DNA from: Treponema sp. | GTDB lineage: Bacteria > Spirochaetota > Spirochaetia > Treponematales > Breznakiellaceae | Assembly (NCBI GenBank): GCA_031268245.1 | Contig: JAIRXN010000077.1 | Span: 1-30,597, forward strand | Length of the DNA: 30,597 nt | Direction: 5' to 3' | Shown: positions 1-9,615 of the stretch, in pieces | How the letters are laid out: each line of letters opens with the position of its first letter | How positions within the stretch are numbered: position 1 is the first letter of the stretch | Position numbers and translations under genes: made by a program | Notes under the pieces: model-generated | Databases searched by the model: none | Told to the model about the DNA's origin: nothing | The model's input: the letters and a program-made list of their open reading frames with translations, nothing else

Positions 1-3000
1 GTCGATGAGAAGTCCCTCCGGATAGGAAAAGGCCGTGATGATTCCCGGATTATCCGTCCCGGTATTCTCTTCGGTAATGTATTCCCGCCAGTGTTTTTTA
101 TTATTACTCCTGTCCAGGAACATGGCCTCCAGCATTGTCTCATAGGCGCCGATCAACAATAAGGCGTTATTGAGGACCCTGTATTCTTTATCAAGTTCCA
201 GGTAGGCCTCGTTAAATTCATCAAAAGCCTGCTTTCCCCTGAACGAAAGTCCTTCGTATACAAGATTTAAGGCATTGATTTTTCCGGCGTTTTCTTCGAG
301 TCTCTTTGCAATATCTTCCTGTGTCCATGCGGGGCTAAGCGAAGCGTTAATCATCCCGGCCGCCGCAAGATCGATGAGGGCCGATTTCCATTCTTCGATC
401 TCCTGCTTGATCCATGACGGGATCTGATTCAGAGAACGATCGAAACGGCAAAGAAATTCCGTTAAAGCCTCTTCGGTTTTGAGGGGATCATCCAGAAAAT
501 ACCGGACAAGTTTATCGGCAGAGGGGAGGTATCCCTCACCGGCTTCAATGTTCATGGATTCAAAGAGCAGCTTTAATTCCTCAGTGCTTTTGTTCCATGA
601 CATCTTCCTGTCCGCATCGCTCATGAACGCAATTGACTGGTAGATCTCAAACAGTCCCTGCCGGTAATAATATGAACCGAGTGCGTCACGAACAAAGGCT
701 TCCGTTCCGTAAAATAAATTCTCTCCGGTCAAAAAACGGCGGATCGTTTCATTCTCATCCGCAAGGGCGGTAATTCCCCTTTCGTCGCCGTCATGTATCG
801 CCTGTATCAGAGCATTCAGGGCTTCCATAAGACCGAGGATACTGTTTTCATCAGCAGGGTCGCCTGAATAAAACGCCGAAAGAAATTCAGCTTCTCCGTT
901 ATCCGCCTCAATACCAAGCAGACAGCCCAGGGCATCGTATTCAAGTTCAGCCCTGGCCTTTATCAGCGAGAGGCGGCTTTGTTCGGCTTTGATGTAACAG
1001 TCTTCCATGGAAAACGAATTTGCCATGAGCAGTTTAAGTCCTTCGATACGAATCTCGAGGGCGGCATCGGCCTCTTCCTTTGCCAGATTCGTAAAACCTG
1101 CAATAAGGACATTATAGGAGGCGGCGTCTCCGGGATTCTCATCCCTACAGCGGAAAAGATATGAAATCGTTTCATAGCGGGGATTATCTTCTTTAATGCC
1201 TGTTGCCGCAATCGAAACGGGAACGGAATCGGCGCCAAAAACTTTTATGGCATCCGCTTCTTCCTGCAGGGTTTCAAGGCTTTTCCCTCCGTCTCCCAGG
1301 ACAAGTATCTTCAAAGCGGTACCCAGAATTTCAAGTTCCTGCGCTCCGCTCAGTTCAATTGCCCGTTCAAGGTAATTGATGTACGACGCATTCGTACCGT
1401 TCCTGTCCAATTGCTCCGCAGTTTCAAGAAGTTTTTTGTACTCATTCTTGAGTTGTTCTTCGATAATATCCGTCCGGTTGGTCTTATATGCACCGAGCAG
1501 TACCGAATATGCCTGATTGAGTTCCTCAAGGCGGGCCTCGGCCTCGGCAAGTTTTTTGGAAGATTCAAGAAGTTTTTTTTGTGCATCCAAAACATCAAGA
1601 CCTGCATCGGATAATTCCGCCTGAATCTTCTCATAGGCGTCGATGGCTTCATGATAGTCCTTTTTTGCCGTTTCAAAGGCTTCTATACCCTCGGCCTCGG
1701 TAATTCTTCCGGAACTTAGATCCTCGGCATAATTCAGTACCGCCCTGGTTATTTCCGTCCGTCTTTCCCAATACGACGCGACTGCCCTGGCCTTTATAAG
1801 CTCGATCTGGTATTCGTCAAGATTAAAATCCTCGCTGTTTACGCCTTCATCAAGAATATCCTTCAGGGCTCCCGAACCCATGACCAAGGCAAAATCTTCC
1901 GCCAGCGCGTTCCTGGCTTCGAGGGCCCGTGAATAATATGAAGTAAAGAGTTTCCACCATTCATAAATTATCTGAAATGTTTCATACTTTGCCGCATATT
2001 TTTCCCTGTTGGTTATTTCTCCAAGTATGTCTTCGCCCTCATCATCTCTCCCGATTACGACACTTGTTGTCTCTTCATAGAATTTTTCCTCGCTGTTTAT
2101 CCATGTAGAAAAATAACTTGAAAATATATCCGGAGCGCCGCCGTATCTTTGTCCCCAGAATCTTACATTCTCCCTGGCGCCTGTCAATACCTGGGATGAG
2201 GTAATATATATATCCACATAGGCTTTGGCCTTTGAGGCTCCCGAGTCGATCCGTTTTTGTGCATCCTGGGCAAATTCGACTTTAGCTTCGGCGATAGCCC
2301 TTTCGAGAGTCTGTGAAGCTTCCTTGAAAAGCAGTTCTCCGGCCTTGAGGAGTTCATCCGTTTCTTTTTCCCATTTCAGCCTGGAGATCTCAAGCTGCCT
2401 GAAGGCTTCGCTCCATTCTTCATTGCCGGTATCATAGCGTTCGTTCGCATCTCTTTGCCATTCGAGGCGGCGGACAAGGAAACGTTCCTCCGCTTCAGTC
2501 CATGCATTGAGTCCCCGTTCAAACTGAATACGGTACTGTTCAAGCCATTCCTCTCCGGCGAGTACCAGATCTCCGGTTCCTGCCTCTGCGGCGTCAATGC
2601 GGCTTTTTAGCGCACGTATTCCTTCATCGCATATTGCCTGTGCCGTGCCGATTAGTTCCGACGTAATTTCGGCGGCGGCCTTATCTTCACTCTTCTTCCG
2701 GAGACTGTAGTAATCCCCTGTACGCCGGGCAAGAAACAGACGTTCCTCCCTGGAGGCAAGTTCTTCGAATTCTTTCTGCAGGCTGAATTTTTTCTCCGTA
2801 AGCGTATCCCTGATGTTTTGTTCCAGGCCGATCCTCTTGTCTTCACCAATGTAACACAGTACCTCAGGTATCATGTAGAGAACGAATTCCTGATATGCCG
2901 CCTCTCCGCCGTCAAGAGCCGTCCTGACTTCATCCCTCCAAAGATAACGGTCGCTTTCAATTTCCCGTCCTTCCTCCCACGGTCTTACAGGTTCGGGATC

Positions 3001-3453
3001 TCCTGAGGCGGGATCAAAAATGACATTCCCGTCTTCATCGAGATGCCAGGTATAATGTATCTGGACCGCGTCCAGTCTCTGTGACAAGTGATCCATAATA
3101 CCGGTCTGTATAAAGAACCGTTCAAAGAGCCATGTGGTAAAACGTCTCTCCAGTTCATCCTCAGTCCAGTCCTTAAGGAGGTTTTTTGCTTCAGCAAAGA
3201 GAAACGGATCATCATAAAACTCGCATGCGAGTTTTTCCCACGATTCGGAGGCAAGGTTTATGCCTCTCTCCGCGGCCTGCATCCAGGCTTCAGGACTCGT
3301 TTCCATATCCGCCATACTAAAATGGTAATCAAATACAGGCTGGTTAAAACCCTTAACATCAGGTCTTGTCTGGGCAAACAGACAGAGAGTCAAAGAAAAC
3401 AGGTACACCTTTATGAAGATGTTCCTTACGGTACGAGAAGAAAGAGTGAGCAT
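1..3453 (-). CDS. Giant exported coiled-coil protein, C-terminus beyond window
   Basis: An uninterrupted frame runs from an ATG at 3453 to base 1 (1151 codons, no stop), so the gene continues past the left edge. The N-terminus has a signal peptide: basic residues, then a hydrophobic stretch ending LCLFAQ, with likely cleavage near residue 28. The rest is very rich in Glu, Lys, Ala and aromatic residues, with long helical, coiled-coil-like segments (for example residues 215-420 and 590-680) and no enzyme motif I recognise. A weak G-rich ribosome site precedes the ATG. It lies 73 bases downstream of the second RND permease on the same strand, so it may be co-transcribed with the pump operon. 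Spirochaetes carry families of extremely long exported proteins (for example the Leptospira TIGR04388 group); membership is a guess. Gene reality is near certain, function unknown. Confidence 0.9.
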   Translation of the reverse strand, partial: MLTLSSRTVRNIFIKVYLFSLTLCLFAQTRPDVKGFNQPVFDYHFSMADMETSPEAWMQAAERGINLASESWEKLACEFYDDPFLFAEAKNLLKDWTEDELERRFTTWLFERFFIQTGIMDHLSQRLDAVQIHYTWHLDEDGNVIFDPASGDPEPVRPWEEGREIESDRYLWRDEVRTALDGGEAAYQEFVLYMIPEVLCYIGEDKRIGLEQNIRDTLTEKKFSLQKEFEELASREERLFLARRTGDYYSLRKKSEDKAAAEITSELIGTAQAICDEGIRALKSRIDAAEAGTGDLVLAGEEWLEQYRIQFERGLNAWTEAEERFLVRRLEWQRDANERYDTGNEEWSEAFRQLEISRLKWEKETDELLKAGELLFKEASQTLERAIAEAKVEFAQDAQKRIDSGASKAKAYVDIYITSSQVLTGARENVRFWGQRYGGAPDIFSSYFSTWINSEEKFYEETTSVVIGRDDEGEDILGEITNREKYAAKYETFQIIYEWWKLFTSYYSRALEARNALAEDFALVMGSGALKDILDEGVNSEDFNLDEYQIELIKARAVASYWERRTEITRAVLNYAEDLSSGRITEAEGIEAFETAKKDYHEAIDAYEKIQAELSDAGLDVLDAQKKLLESSKKLAEAEARLEELNQAYSVLLGAYKTNRTDIIEEQLKNEYKKLLETAEQLDRNGTNASYINYLERAIELSGAQELEILGTALKILVLGDGGKSLETLQEEADAIKVFGADSVPVSIAATGIKEDNPRYETISYLFRCRDENPGDAASYNVLIAGFTNLAKEEADAALEIRIEGLKLLMANSFSMEDCYIKAEQSRLSLIKARAELEYDALGCLLGIEADNGEAEFLSAFYSGDPADENSILGLMEALNALIQAIHDGDERGITALADENETIRRFLTGENLFYGTEAFVRDALGSYYYRQGLFEIYQSIAFMSDADRKMSWNKSTEELKLLFESMNIEAGEGYLPSADKLVRYFLDDPLKTEEALTEFLCRFDRSLNQIPSWIKQEIEEWKSALIDLAAAGMINASLSPAWTQEDIAKRLEENAGKINALNLVYEGLSFRGKQAFDEFNEAYLELDKEYRVLNNALLLIGAYETMLEAMFLDRSNNKKHWREYITEENTGTDNPGIITAFSYPEGLLID

Positions 3454-3526
3454 ACATGGCCCCGAATCTTGATACCCGCCCTGCACAAGCAGGACTTCTT
3501 ACCATGACCACTTTAGTTCTTTCCAT
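3454..3526. other. Short gap between RND permease and giant protein gene
   Basis: Seventy-three bases separate the permease stop from the giant-protein start. I see a small hairpin (CCTGC / GCAGG arms near 3480-3493) but no T-run and no convincing promoter, so read-through from the RND operon is plausible. Confidence 0.4.
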
Positions 3527-6500
3527 TTACAAATCATTTGAGCTTCTGCAAAACCCGGTTAGTGCGGACCTGCGATCCGTTGCAGAAGCTCTTGCAGTTC
3601 TTTTTTCAAACAAAATAAACAGCGCCGGTACCAGGGTAATGGAACAGATAAATGAAGCCAGCACACCCCAGAAAATAACAAGCGACAGGATCTGTACCAG
3701 ATTCCCCGGTTCTCCGGCGCTGAAAAACAGGGGGAATGCTCCGGCCATGGTGGTGCCGGCGGTGGCTAAAAGGAGCGGGGACTTTGATCTGAGAATAAAG
3801 TATATGTCCCGGGAAGAAAGCCGCTTCCCGGGGGGCAGGGAAGCCAGGGCTCCTTCAACAAGAACTGCGGCATTCACCGCGATACCCGACAGTGCTATAA
3901 ATGACGCTGCCGCCGCTTCGTTCAACGGCTTCCCGAGGATCAGGAGAATCAATAACGGCAATGCCAGGGAAGGAGGGATCACCGGCAGGATGACAAGCGG
4001 AGCCTTGAGAGACTCACTGGATGCGGCTATGACCATGGAACAGAAGAGCAGGGCAAGAAGAAACCACAACATCGTCCCGGAAAGATTTTCAGCCTGTTTT
4101 ATGGCATCCTGATCAAAGACAATGCTGTAAGCGGGCGGAAGTTTCATTCTATCGAAGAGAGGCATGATCAACTTTTGCAGCCGCCGCGGATCAAGCGGCC
4201 CCGTGCGGATCGTAAATGAAGCGCTGCGGCGTCTTCCCTGCCTTTCAATGGCGCTGCCTTCCCGGCTTTCCGCAACCTTCATGAGAGAGTCAACCCTGAC
4301 CGGGTATGCATCTTTAAGTGTCAGCGGAATGGAAAGGACTTTTTCTTTGTCCGGGATACCGGCTCCCAGGACACGGACGTCTACCTCTCCCGAATCCTCA
4401 AGACGCTTATAGGCGACAGGACCGTGAACATTCCGGCGTATCGTGTCCGCTGCGGAATAGAACCACGCTCCGGCTTCACGGAAACGTTCCCTGTCAGGGT
4501 AAAGATCGATGCGTCCTCCGCCGTCCTTGAAATTGAGTACCGTTTCTCTTACGAGTCCCGAAGACGCCGAAAGCCCGGCGGCCTCACGGGCAAATTTTCT
4601 GCAGAGGGATGAATCGTCCCCGAAGACACTGATAGTCCAGTTCCTCTCGCCGCTTCCTGTTTCCGGAAAATAGATAAAGGCCCCGTTTATACCGATGCGT
4701 CTGATTTCTTTCTTTAAGTCTTCAGGCTTTTCCTTTTCAGGATCAAAATTGATGAGCAGGGAACCTGAACCGGGACGGGCGGAACTCTGAATATGTTTTA
4801 CCGCGGAATTTTCTTTCAGCTTCCCGGAAAATATTCCCAGGAGTCTATCCGCTTCTTCCGCACGGAAACCTCCTTCAAATTCTATATGGGCATAGATGGA
4901 ACCGGGACTTTCATTTCCTCCCGGATCGGGGGGGATAAATCCAAGGGCCAGTATGCCGCCTCCGCTGAGTATCAAGGCCGCGGCAACACAAAGCATGGGA
5001 TGCCGCAGTACCAATCCTGCGGAAAAAGCCAATGTTCTTAAGCTTCTGCGTTTTATAAAACGCAGTAATGCTGAAAGTTTTTGCCGTACAGTCTCCATAC
5101 CCTGCACCCGGGAATGACGGGAATCATTGTTCAGGATTCCCGGACGAGATACGGCGGCCTCTCCGCGGTTTCCGCCCCTGAATATGAATGGAGGCAGAAT
5201 ACTGAAAGAGGCAAGCAGGGCGATAAGGGTGATCGTTCCGGATCCCCAGGCAAGAGTTCTGCACTCTTCACCGATATCCATAAGGACAAGGGGTATGAGC
5301 GCGGCGATTGTAGTACATGATGATGAAATGAGCGGAGGCGCCAGTGAACCCAGTACCCTTAAACCTTCCGCCGCCGTTTCCGCTCTCCTCAGTTCCCATG
5401 CAAGTATGATGACCGCATCAACTGCCGCCCCAAGTCCTGAGGCTATGCCTGAGAGGAGAGGTCTGTCCGGAGAAAAGCCGAAGAAAACGAGGAGGCCCAA
5501 AGAAAAAACAGAGATGAGCGGCACAGAAAGAAAAACCGCGGGAGAAACTTTCCCTCCGGGCATCATAAGAAAAGTCATCAATGAAACCGCCAGGGCTCCT
5601 TCAAGGGCCGCCAGTATAAGGGATCTGAAAGCCTTCGTTTCCTCCTCTCCCCGATCGAGCAATACCTGAAAATCAAGAGGCAGATCTTTAATGGCTTCCA
5701 GTTCCTTCTTTATTTCACGGGAAAGTTTGCCGAGTTTCGCCCCCGATGCAGGCATGACCATGATGCCTGCGGCCCTCTCTCCGTCGAGCCTGGAATAAGT
5801 ATCAGGTTCCCTTTCTCCTTCACGGATCTCCGCAATATCTTCAAGATTGATACGGACTCCATTGATGTTGAAAGACGCTTTTTTGAGGTCTTCAAGTTTA
5901 CGGTAACGGCCGTCAAGAACCAGAAGGGTCTTGCGGTTTCCGTCTTCAATCCGGCCTGCGGGCAGAACAAGATCGTTGCCGGCAAGGGAGGAGGCCAGAT
6001 CCAATGGACTGATTCCCATGGCTGCGGAACGCTGGGGATCCACGGCAATACGGATCTCCCGGTTTGCAATGCCTGAAAGCTCCACTTCTCCGGCTCCGGC
6101 AAGGGCTTCAAAGCGCGGTTTTACAAAACGTTCAAGCATTTCGGATAAGTTTCCGCTCTTCGTTCCTGCTTCCCCGCGTGAAAATACAGCCGCGGACCAG
6201 ACGGGAATACGCGAGTTGCTTGACGAAAGGATCTCTGGCCGCTGTACCGATCCGGGTAAAGTTTCATACACTTCTTCTACCGCATCCCGGACAGCCTCAT
6301 AACGCCCGTAAGAAGCGAAGTCAGGATCGAAGCGAAGAAAGGCTCTCACTCTTCCGTTCTCACTGGTACTGGTAATATGGAGAAGTCCCGGCAGAGGCGC
6401 CAGGGTATCCTCCAGAGGAATGGCGATGCTTCGTTCCATTTCCTCCGCATCGATTCCGTAGTGTCTGAAGGTGAGAGTATAGGAAGAGGCGTCGTATTCC

Positions 6501-6604
6501 CTCCGGTTATCCCTCATGGCAAGAAGGGCAATGGAAACGGAGGCGGCCATCATCAGGATACAGAAGGCGGCATGTTTTCTTTCAAGCCAGGAATTTGCTT
6601 TCAT
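3527..6604 (-). CDS. RND-family efflux/export permease, second subunit
   Basis: This 1025-residue protein has RND (AcrB/MdtC-like) architecture: an N-terminal membrane helix (about 13-30), a large periplasmic loop with the family motif IPLEDTLAPLPGL (62-74), helices from about 326, a TM4 with a single acidic residue (GLGAAVDAVIIL, D396), a second periplasmic loop, and C-terminal helices with GIAVNAAVLVE in TM10. The AcrB TM10 lysine is replaced by Asn, as in many non-AcrB RND pumps. Its ATG directly follows the stop of the preceding permease with no gap. The two pumps differ clearly in sequence, which suggests a heteromeric or two-substrate arrangement. The last 24 residues (1002-1025) are encoded by a palindromic repeat that also reads into the hlyD-like gene of this operon, so the native C-terminus has been replaced. 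Substrate unknown. Confidence 0.93.
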   Translation of the reverse strand: MKANSWLERKHAAFCILMMAASVSIALLAMRDNRREYDASSYTLTFRHYGIDAEEMERSIAIPLEDTLAPLPGLLHITSTSENGRVRAFLRFDPDFASYGRYEAVRDAVEEVYETLPGSVQRPEILSSSNSRIPVWSAAVFSRGEAGTKSGNLSEMLERFVKPRFEALAGAGEVELSGIANREIRIAVDPQRSAAMGISPLDLASSLAGNDLVLPAGRIEDGNRKTLLVLDGRYRKLEDLKKASFNINGVRINLEDIAEIREGEREPDTYSRLDGERAAGIMVMPASGAKLGKLSREIKKELEAIKDLPLDFQVLLDRGEEETKAFRSLILAALEGALAVSLMTFLMMPGGKVSPAVFLSVPLISVFSLGLLVFFGFSPDRPLLSGIASGLGAAVDAVIILAWELRRAETAAEGLRVLGSLAPPLISSSCTTIAALIPLVLMDIGEECRTLAWGSGTITLIALLASFSILPPFIFRGGNRGEAAVSRPGILNNDSRHSRVQGMETVRQKLSALLRFIKRRSLRTLAFSAGLVLRHPMLCVAAALILSGGGILALGFIPPDPGGNESPGSIYAHIEFEGGFRAEEADRLLGIFSGKLKENSAVKHIQSSARPGSGSLLINFDPEKEKPEDLKKEIRRIGINGAFIYFPETGSGERNWTISVFGDDSSLCRKFAREAAGLSASSGLVRETVLNFKDGGGRIDLYPDRERFREAGAWFYSAADTIRRNVHGPVAYKRLEDSGEVDVRVLGAGIPDKEKVLSIPLTLKDAYPVRVDSLMKVAESREGSAIERQGRRRSASFTIRTGPLDPRRLQKLIMPLFDRMKLPPAYSIVFDQDAIKQAENLSGTMLWFLLALLFCSMVIAASSESLKAPLVILPVIPPSLALPLLILLILGKPLNEAAAASFIALSGIAVNAAVLVEGALASLPPGKRLSSRDIYFILRSKSPLLLATAGTTMAGAFPLFFSAGEPGNLVQILSLVIFWGVLASFICSITLVPALFILFEKRTARASATDRRSALTGFCRSSNDL
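3540..3591 (-). repeat. Palindromic repeat, copy 1, read as protein
   Basis: The element has perfect 12-base terminal inverted repeats, GAGCTTCTGCAA (3540-3551) and TTGCAGAAGCTC (3580-3591), and a smaller inner near-palindrome (CGGAC / ATCCG). A 52-base core (3548-3599) matches copy 2 at 13894-13945 with one mismatch (base 3575). Read on the minus strand inside the RND permease it encodes TARASATDRRSALTGFC, and the permease stop codon lies 10 bases beyond the element. It resembles REP/MITE-type or Rickettsia-type palindromic elements that insert in frame into genes. Confidence 0.85.
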
Positions 6605-9600
6605 TTAAATCTTTCTCCTGACAAGAACGCTTAATACATGCGGCATGATAAACAGGCACAGTAAAGTGGAGGCGCTGATTCCGCCCAGCATGGCCGCGGC
6701 CATGGATCGCTGGGAGGCCCCCAGAGGAAAACAGACCAGGGGCAGAAGAGCAAAGACTGTAGTTATAGTGGTGATCGATATTGCCCGGAAACGCTCAACG
6801 GCGCCGCTCCGGAAGGCTTCTTCGGCCTGCATGGTTCCGTCCAGCTTTTCCATGCCTATCTCGTAAAGGATGATGGCATTATTTACCGACAAGCCAAAAA
6901 GCACCGCAAGGCCGAGGACGGCTCCCGAATCGAGAGAAGCGCCGCTTAAAAAAAGAGCCGGGCCCGCTCCTGCCAGCGAAAAGGGAATGCTGAACATAAG
7001 AACAAGAGGAAGAAGGAATGATTCAAATTGCGCACCCATCACCAGATAGAGAAGGAGGATCACCAGGACAAGCGTGATGATAAGGCTCTGCCTGTAGCGT
7101 GTAAAAACCGACTCATCGGAACGGGTCAAATTCCAGGCGCCTCGGGATTTGAAGAGTTCATTCAAAACATTTCCCGGAGCGTCTTTAACGCTTACATACA
7201 CCACATCGGAGCGGTTCAGCCTGGAGAGAGTTTCCGGGGATTCAAGGCGCTCTATCCTGCAGAGGCTTCCCAGAAATGCGGAGTTTCCTTCCCCAAGGGC
7301 TATGGGGATATTTAGGAGAGAAGCCGCAGTACCCAGAAGATCATCTTCCGTCTTTCCCTTAAGTCTTACCGGTATGGGTCTTCCGCCGGGCTCAAGCTGT
7401 CCTGTTGTTATACCGTCCGTGATCGAATGGAGGAGTCCTGCCAAATCCGCCGCCTGTATGCCAAGCTGCGCGGAAGCTTCACGGTCAGGGTAGATACGGA
7501 ATTCCGGCCTTGAATGGGAAGGGTCAAGAATTATCTCCGTTCCTTCCCCAAGTTTTTCCCTGAGAAAACCGGCCAATTCTTTTGCCCTGAACATTGTCTC
7601 TTCGGGGTTTCTTCCCCGGACTGCCATGACTCTGGATTCGGAAAGACCCAACAGTTTTTCTACATTGTTCTGCGGGAAAGATACATTGATTTCCCCTTCG
7701 GAATAGTTTTCAAGAAGCCGCCTGATTTCATCCCTGGCTTCCTGACTCTTTGTTCCGGGACTGATAAAGCAGTGGAAGATCAACTCCTCTTCGCGGTAGC
7801 CGCTTTCCGAAAGACGTATCAGATCTTCGTCCTCGGCGCCCGCATAAGCAAAGACTCCGCGGATACCGGGAAGTCCGCCAAGAAGCAGCGTCAGTTTCCT
7901 GCCTTTTTCCGGCATGGATTCAAGCATATAACCCGGCGGAAAGAGAACCGAAAGACGCAATTCCCTTTCTTCATCAGGACTCACAAAGTGACGCGGCCTT
8001 GAAACAAGGATAAAAATACCGGCGCCGACCAGCAGGGCGGCAAGAAGAATCATGCGTAAAGAATCTGAAGTTACCAGACGAAGGAATTTTCCGTAGAATT
8101 CTTCAAGCCTCCCGGAAGAAGTGTCCCTGCAGGTTTTGAAACAGAGCCTGTAAAGTGAAGGAAGACAAAACTGTGCATAGATCCAGCCTGCCGCAATGGA
8201 AACCACCAGAGCTATGGACAGATCCCCAAACAGCGCTCCCAGGGGGCCGGGAAGGAAGAGAATGGGCACAAAGACTACCGCGGTGGTAAGAAGGGAAGCC
8301 GCCCCCGACAGCATTACTGTTGACGCAGCTTCTCCTGTCTCCGCTGCCGAAGGGGCGGCGGCATTGGTTCCGAAACGCCGGTGGAGGACCTCAAGAACGA
8401 TGACAGCCGAATCGGAAACCATGCCTATTCCCAGAGCAAGGCCTCCAAGGCTCATGCTGTTCAGGGAAGTTCCCCGGACGGCAATGGCGCATAAACCCGC
8501 GGCAGTTGAAACCGGTATTGCAATGGCGGCCAGAAAACTGGAACGCGGATGCCGGATAAAAAAATAGAGGGAGAAAACTACCGCGAAAACCCCAAGGGCG
8601 GCGGAGACAAGAAGATTCTTCAATGCCCCCGAAATGAGGGAAGATGAATCATAAACCAGAAAAAACTCCCCGTCATTCCCGAAATTTTCTCTTGCCTCTT
8701 CCAGCAGCTTTCCGATTTCCCTGGAGAGGCGTGAAGGATCCGATCCGGGACGGCGGTATATCTTGAGAGCAGCGGCTTCCTCTCCATTCAGAATAAAGAG
8801 ACTCTTCTTTTCCGCCTTTCTCAGGGAAACACCGGCGGCATCGGAGAGCCTAAAGGATCCTCCCGCACCCGAAAGACTCAGGGAAGCCAATTCTTCCGCA
8901 GAACCGGGCCGGCCCGAAGAAACCACTACCAGTTCCCTGTCTCCTTCCCTTGCCATCCCCGCAGGCATATTCATTGTTTCCGAAGAGAGTAAGTCCGCCA
9001 AAGAGGAAACGGTGATCCCCCGGACGGCAAGCTGTCTCACGTCCGCCTCTACCAGTTCTTCCATTTCATCCCCGCCGAGGAGTATCACCTGTCCTATGCC
9101 TCCAAGCCGTCTCAACCGTGCCTTGAGTTCATACTCCGCAAGATTTCTGGCGAAGCTGCCGTCCCCATGACGGCTCTGGACAGCGATGATGCAGAACGGT
9201 TCGTTTTCGACAGTGCCGGAAGAAACTGCGGGCTTATTCACTCCCTCAGGCAGGGAAGGCCACACCGCATCCACCGCTTCACGGACAAGAACCGCCGCCG
9301 CAGCTCCGTCAATACCCCAGCGGAAATCAAGAATGATAAGGGAAAAGTTATCCCGCGATACACTCCTCATGTTCTCAAGACCTTTAACCGGAGAGAGGGC
9401 ATCTTCGACAGGAATAGTGAGAAGGGATCGGATCTCCTGCGCCCCCATTCCCGGCCAGGATGTTTTCACCGTGACCCGGTTAAGCGCAAGACCGGGAAGC
9501 TGTTCAAGGGGCAGCCTTGCGGCGAAAAAAACCGCAGCAACGAGAAGAGCGCAGAGCATCATAATAACTGCCACAGGCCGGCCCGCAAAGGCGCTTATCA

Positions 9601-9610
9601 ATCCCTTCAT
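6605..9610 (-). CDS. RND-family efflux/export permease, first subunit
   Basis: A 1001-residue RND transporter. Helix 1 spans about 13-31; the porter-domain signature IPVEDALSPVKGLENM is at 67-82; helices 2-4 lie at about 331-408, and TM4 carries GLALGIGMVSDSAVIVLE with D400 at the proton-relay position. TM10 has GLSVNNAIILYE, Asn replacing the AcrB lysine. Length and layout match a full 12-helix, two-loop RND pump. The ribosome site AGGAAA overlaps the stop of the upstream lipoprotein gene (5-base gap), and the gene abuts the second permease with zero gap, so the two are certainly co-translated neighbours. It should sit in the inner membrane and work with the periplasmic fusion lipoprotein encoded at 12547-13965. 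The family is certain; the substrate (drug, lipid, lipoprotein, siderophore) cannot be told. Confidence 0.94.
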   Translation of the reverse strand: MKGLISAFAGRPVAVIMMLCALLVAAVFFAARLPLEQLPGLALNRVTVKTSWPGMGAQEIRSLLTIPVEDALSPVKGLENMRSVSRDNFSLIILDFRWGIDGAAAAVLVREAVDAVWPSLPEGVNKPAVSSGTVENEPFCIIAVQSRHGDGSFARNLAEYELKARLRRLGGIGQVILLGGDEMEELVEADVRQLAVRGITVSSLADLLSSETMNMPAGMAREGDRELVVVSSGRPGSAEELASLSLSGAGGSFRLSDAAGVSLRKAEKKSLFILNGEEAAALKIYRRPGSDPSRLSREIGKLLEEARENFGNDGEFFLVYDSSSLISGALKNLLVSAALGVFAVVFSLYFFIRHPRSSFLAAIAIPVSTAAGLCAIAVRGTSLNSMSLGGLALGIGMVSDSAVIVLEVLHRRFGTNAAAPSAAETGEAASTVMLSGAASLLTTAVVFVPILFLPGPLGALFGDLSIALVVSIAAGWIYAQFCLPSLYRLCFKTCRDTSSGRLEEFYGKFLRLVTSDSLRMILLAALLVGAGIFILVSRPRHFVSPDEERELRLSVLFPPGYMLESMPEKGRKLTLLLGGLPGIRGVFAYAGAEDEDLIRLSESGYREEELIFHCFISPGTKSQEARDEIRRLLENYSEGEINVSFPQNNVEKLLGLSESRVMAVRGRNPEETMFRAKELAGFLREKLGEGTEIILDPSHSRPEFRIYPDREASAQLGIQAADLAGLLHSITDGITTGQLEPGGRPIPVRLKGKTEDDLLGTAASLLNIPIALGEGNSAFLGSLCRIERLESPETLSRLNRSDVVYVSVKDAPGNVLNELFKSRGAWNLTRSDESVFTRYRQSLIITLVLVILLLYLVMGAQFESFLLPLVLMFSIPFSLAGAGPALFLSGASLDSGAVLGLAVLFGLSVNNAIILYEIGMEKLDGTMQAEEAFRSGAVERFRAISITTITTVFALLPLVCFPLGASQRSMAAAMLGGISASTLLCLFIMPHVLSVLVRRKI

Positions 9611-9615
9611 ATTTC

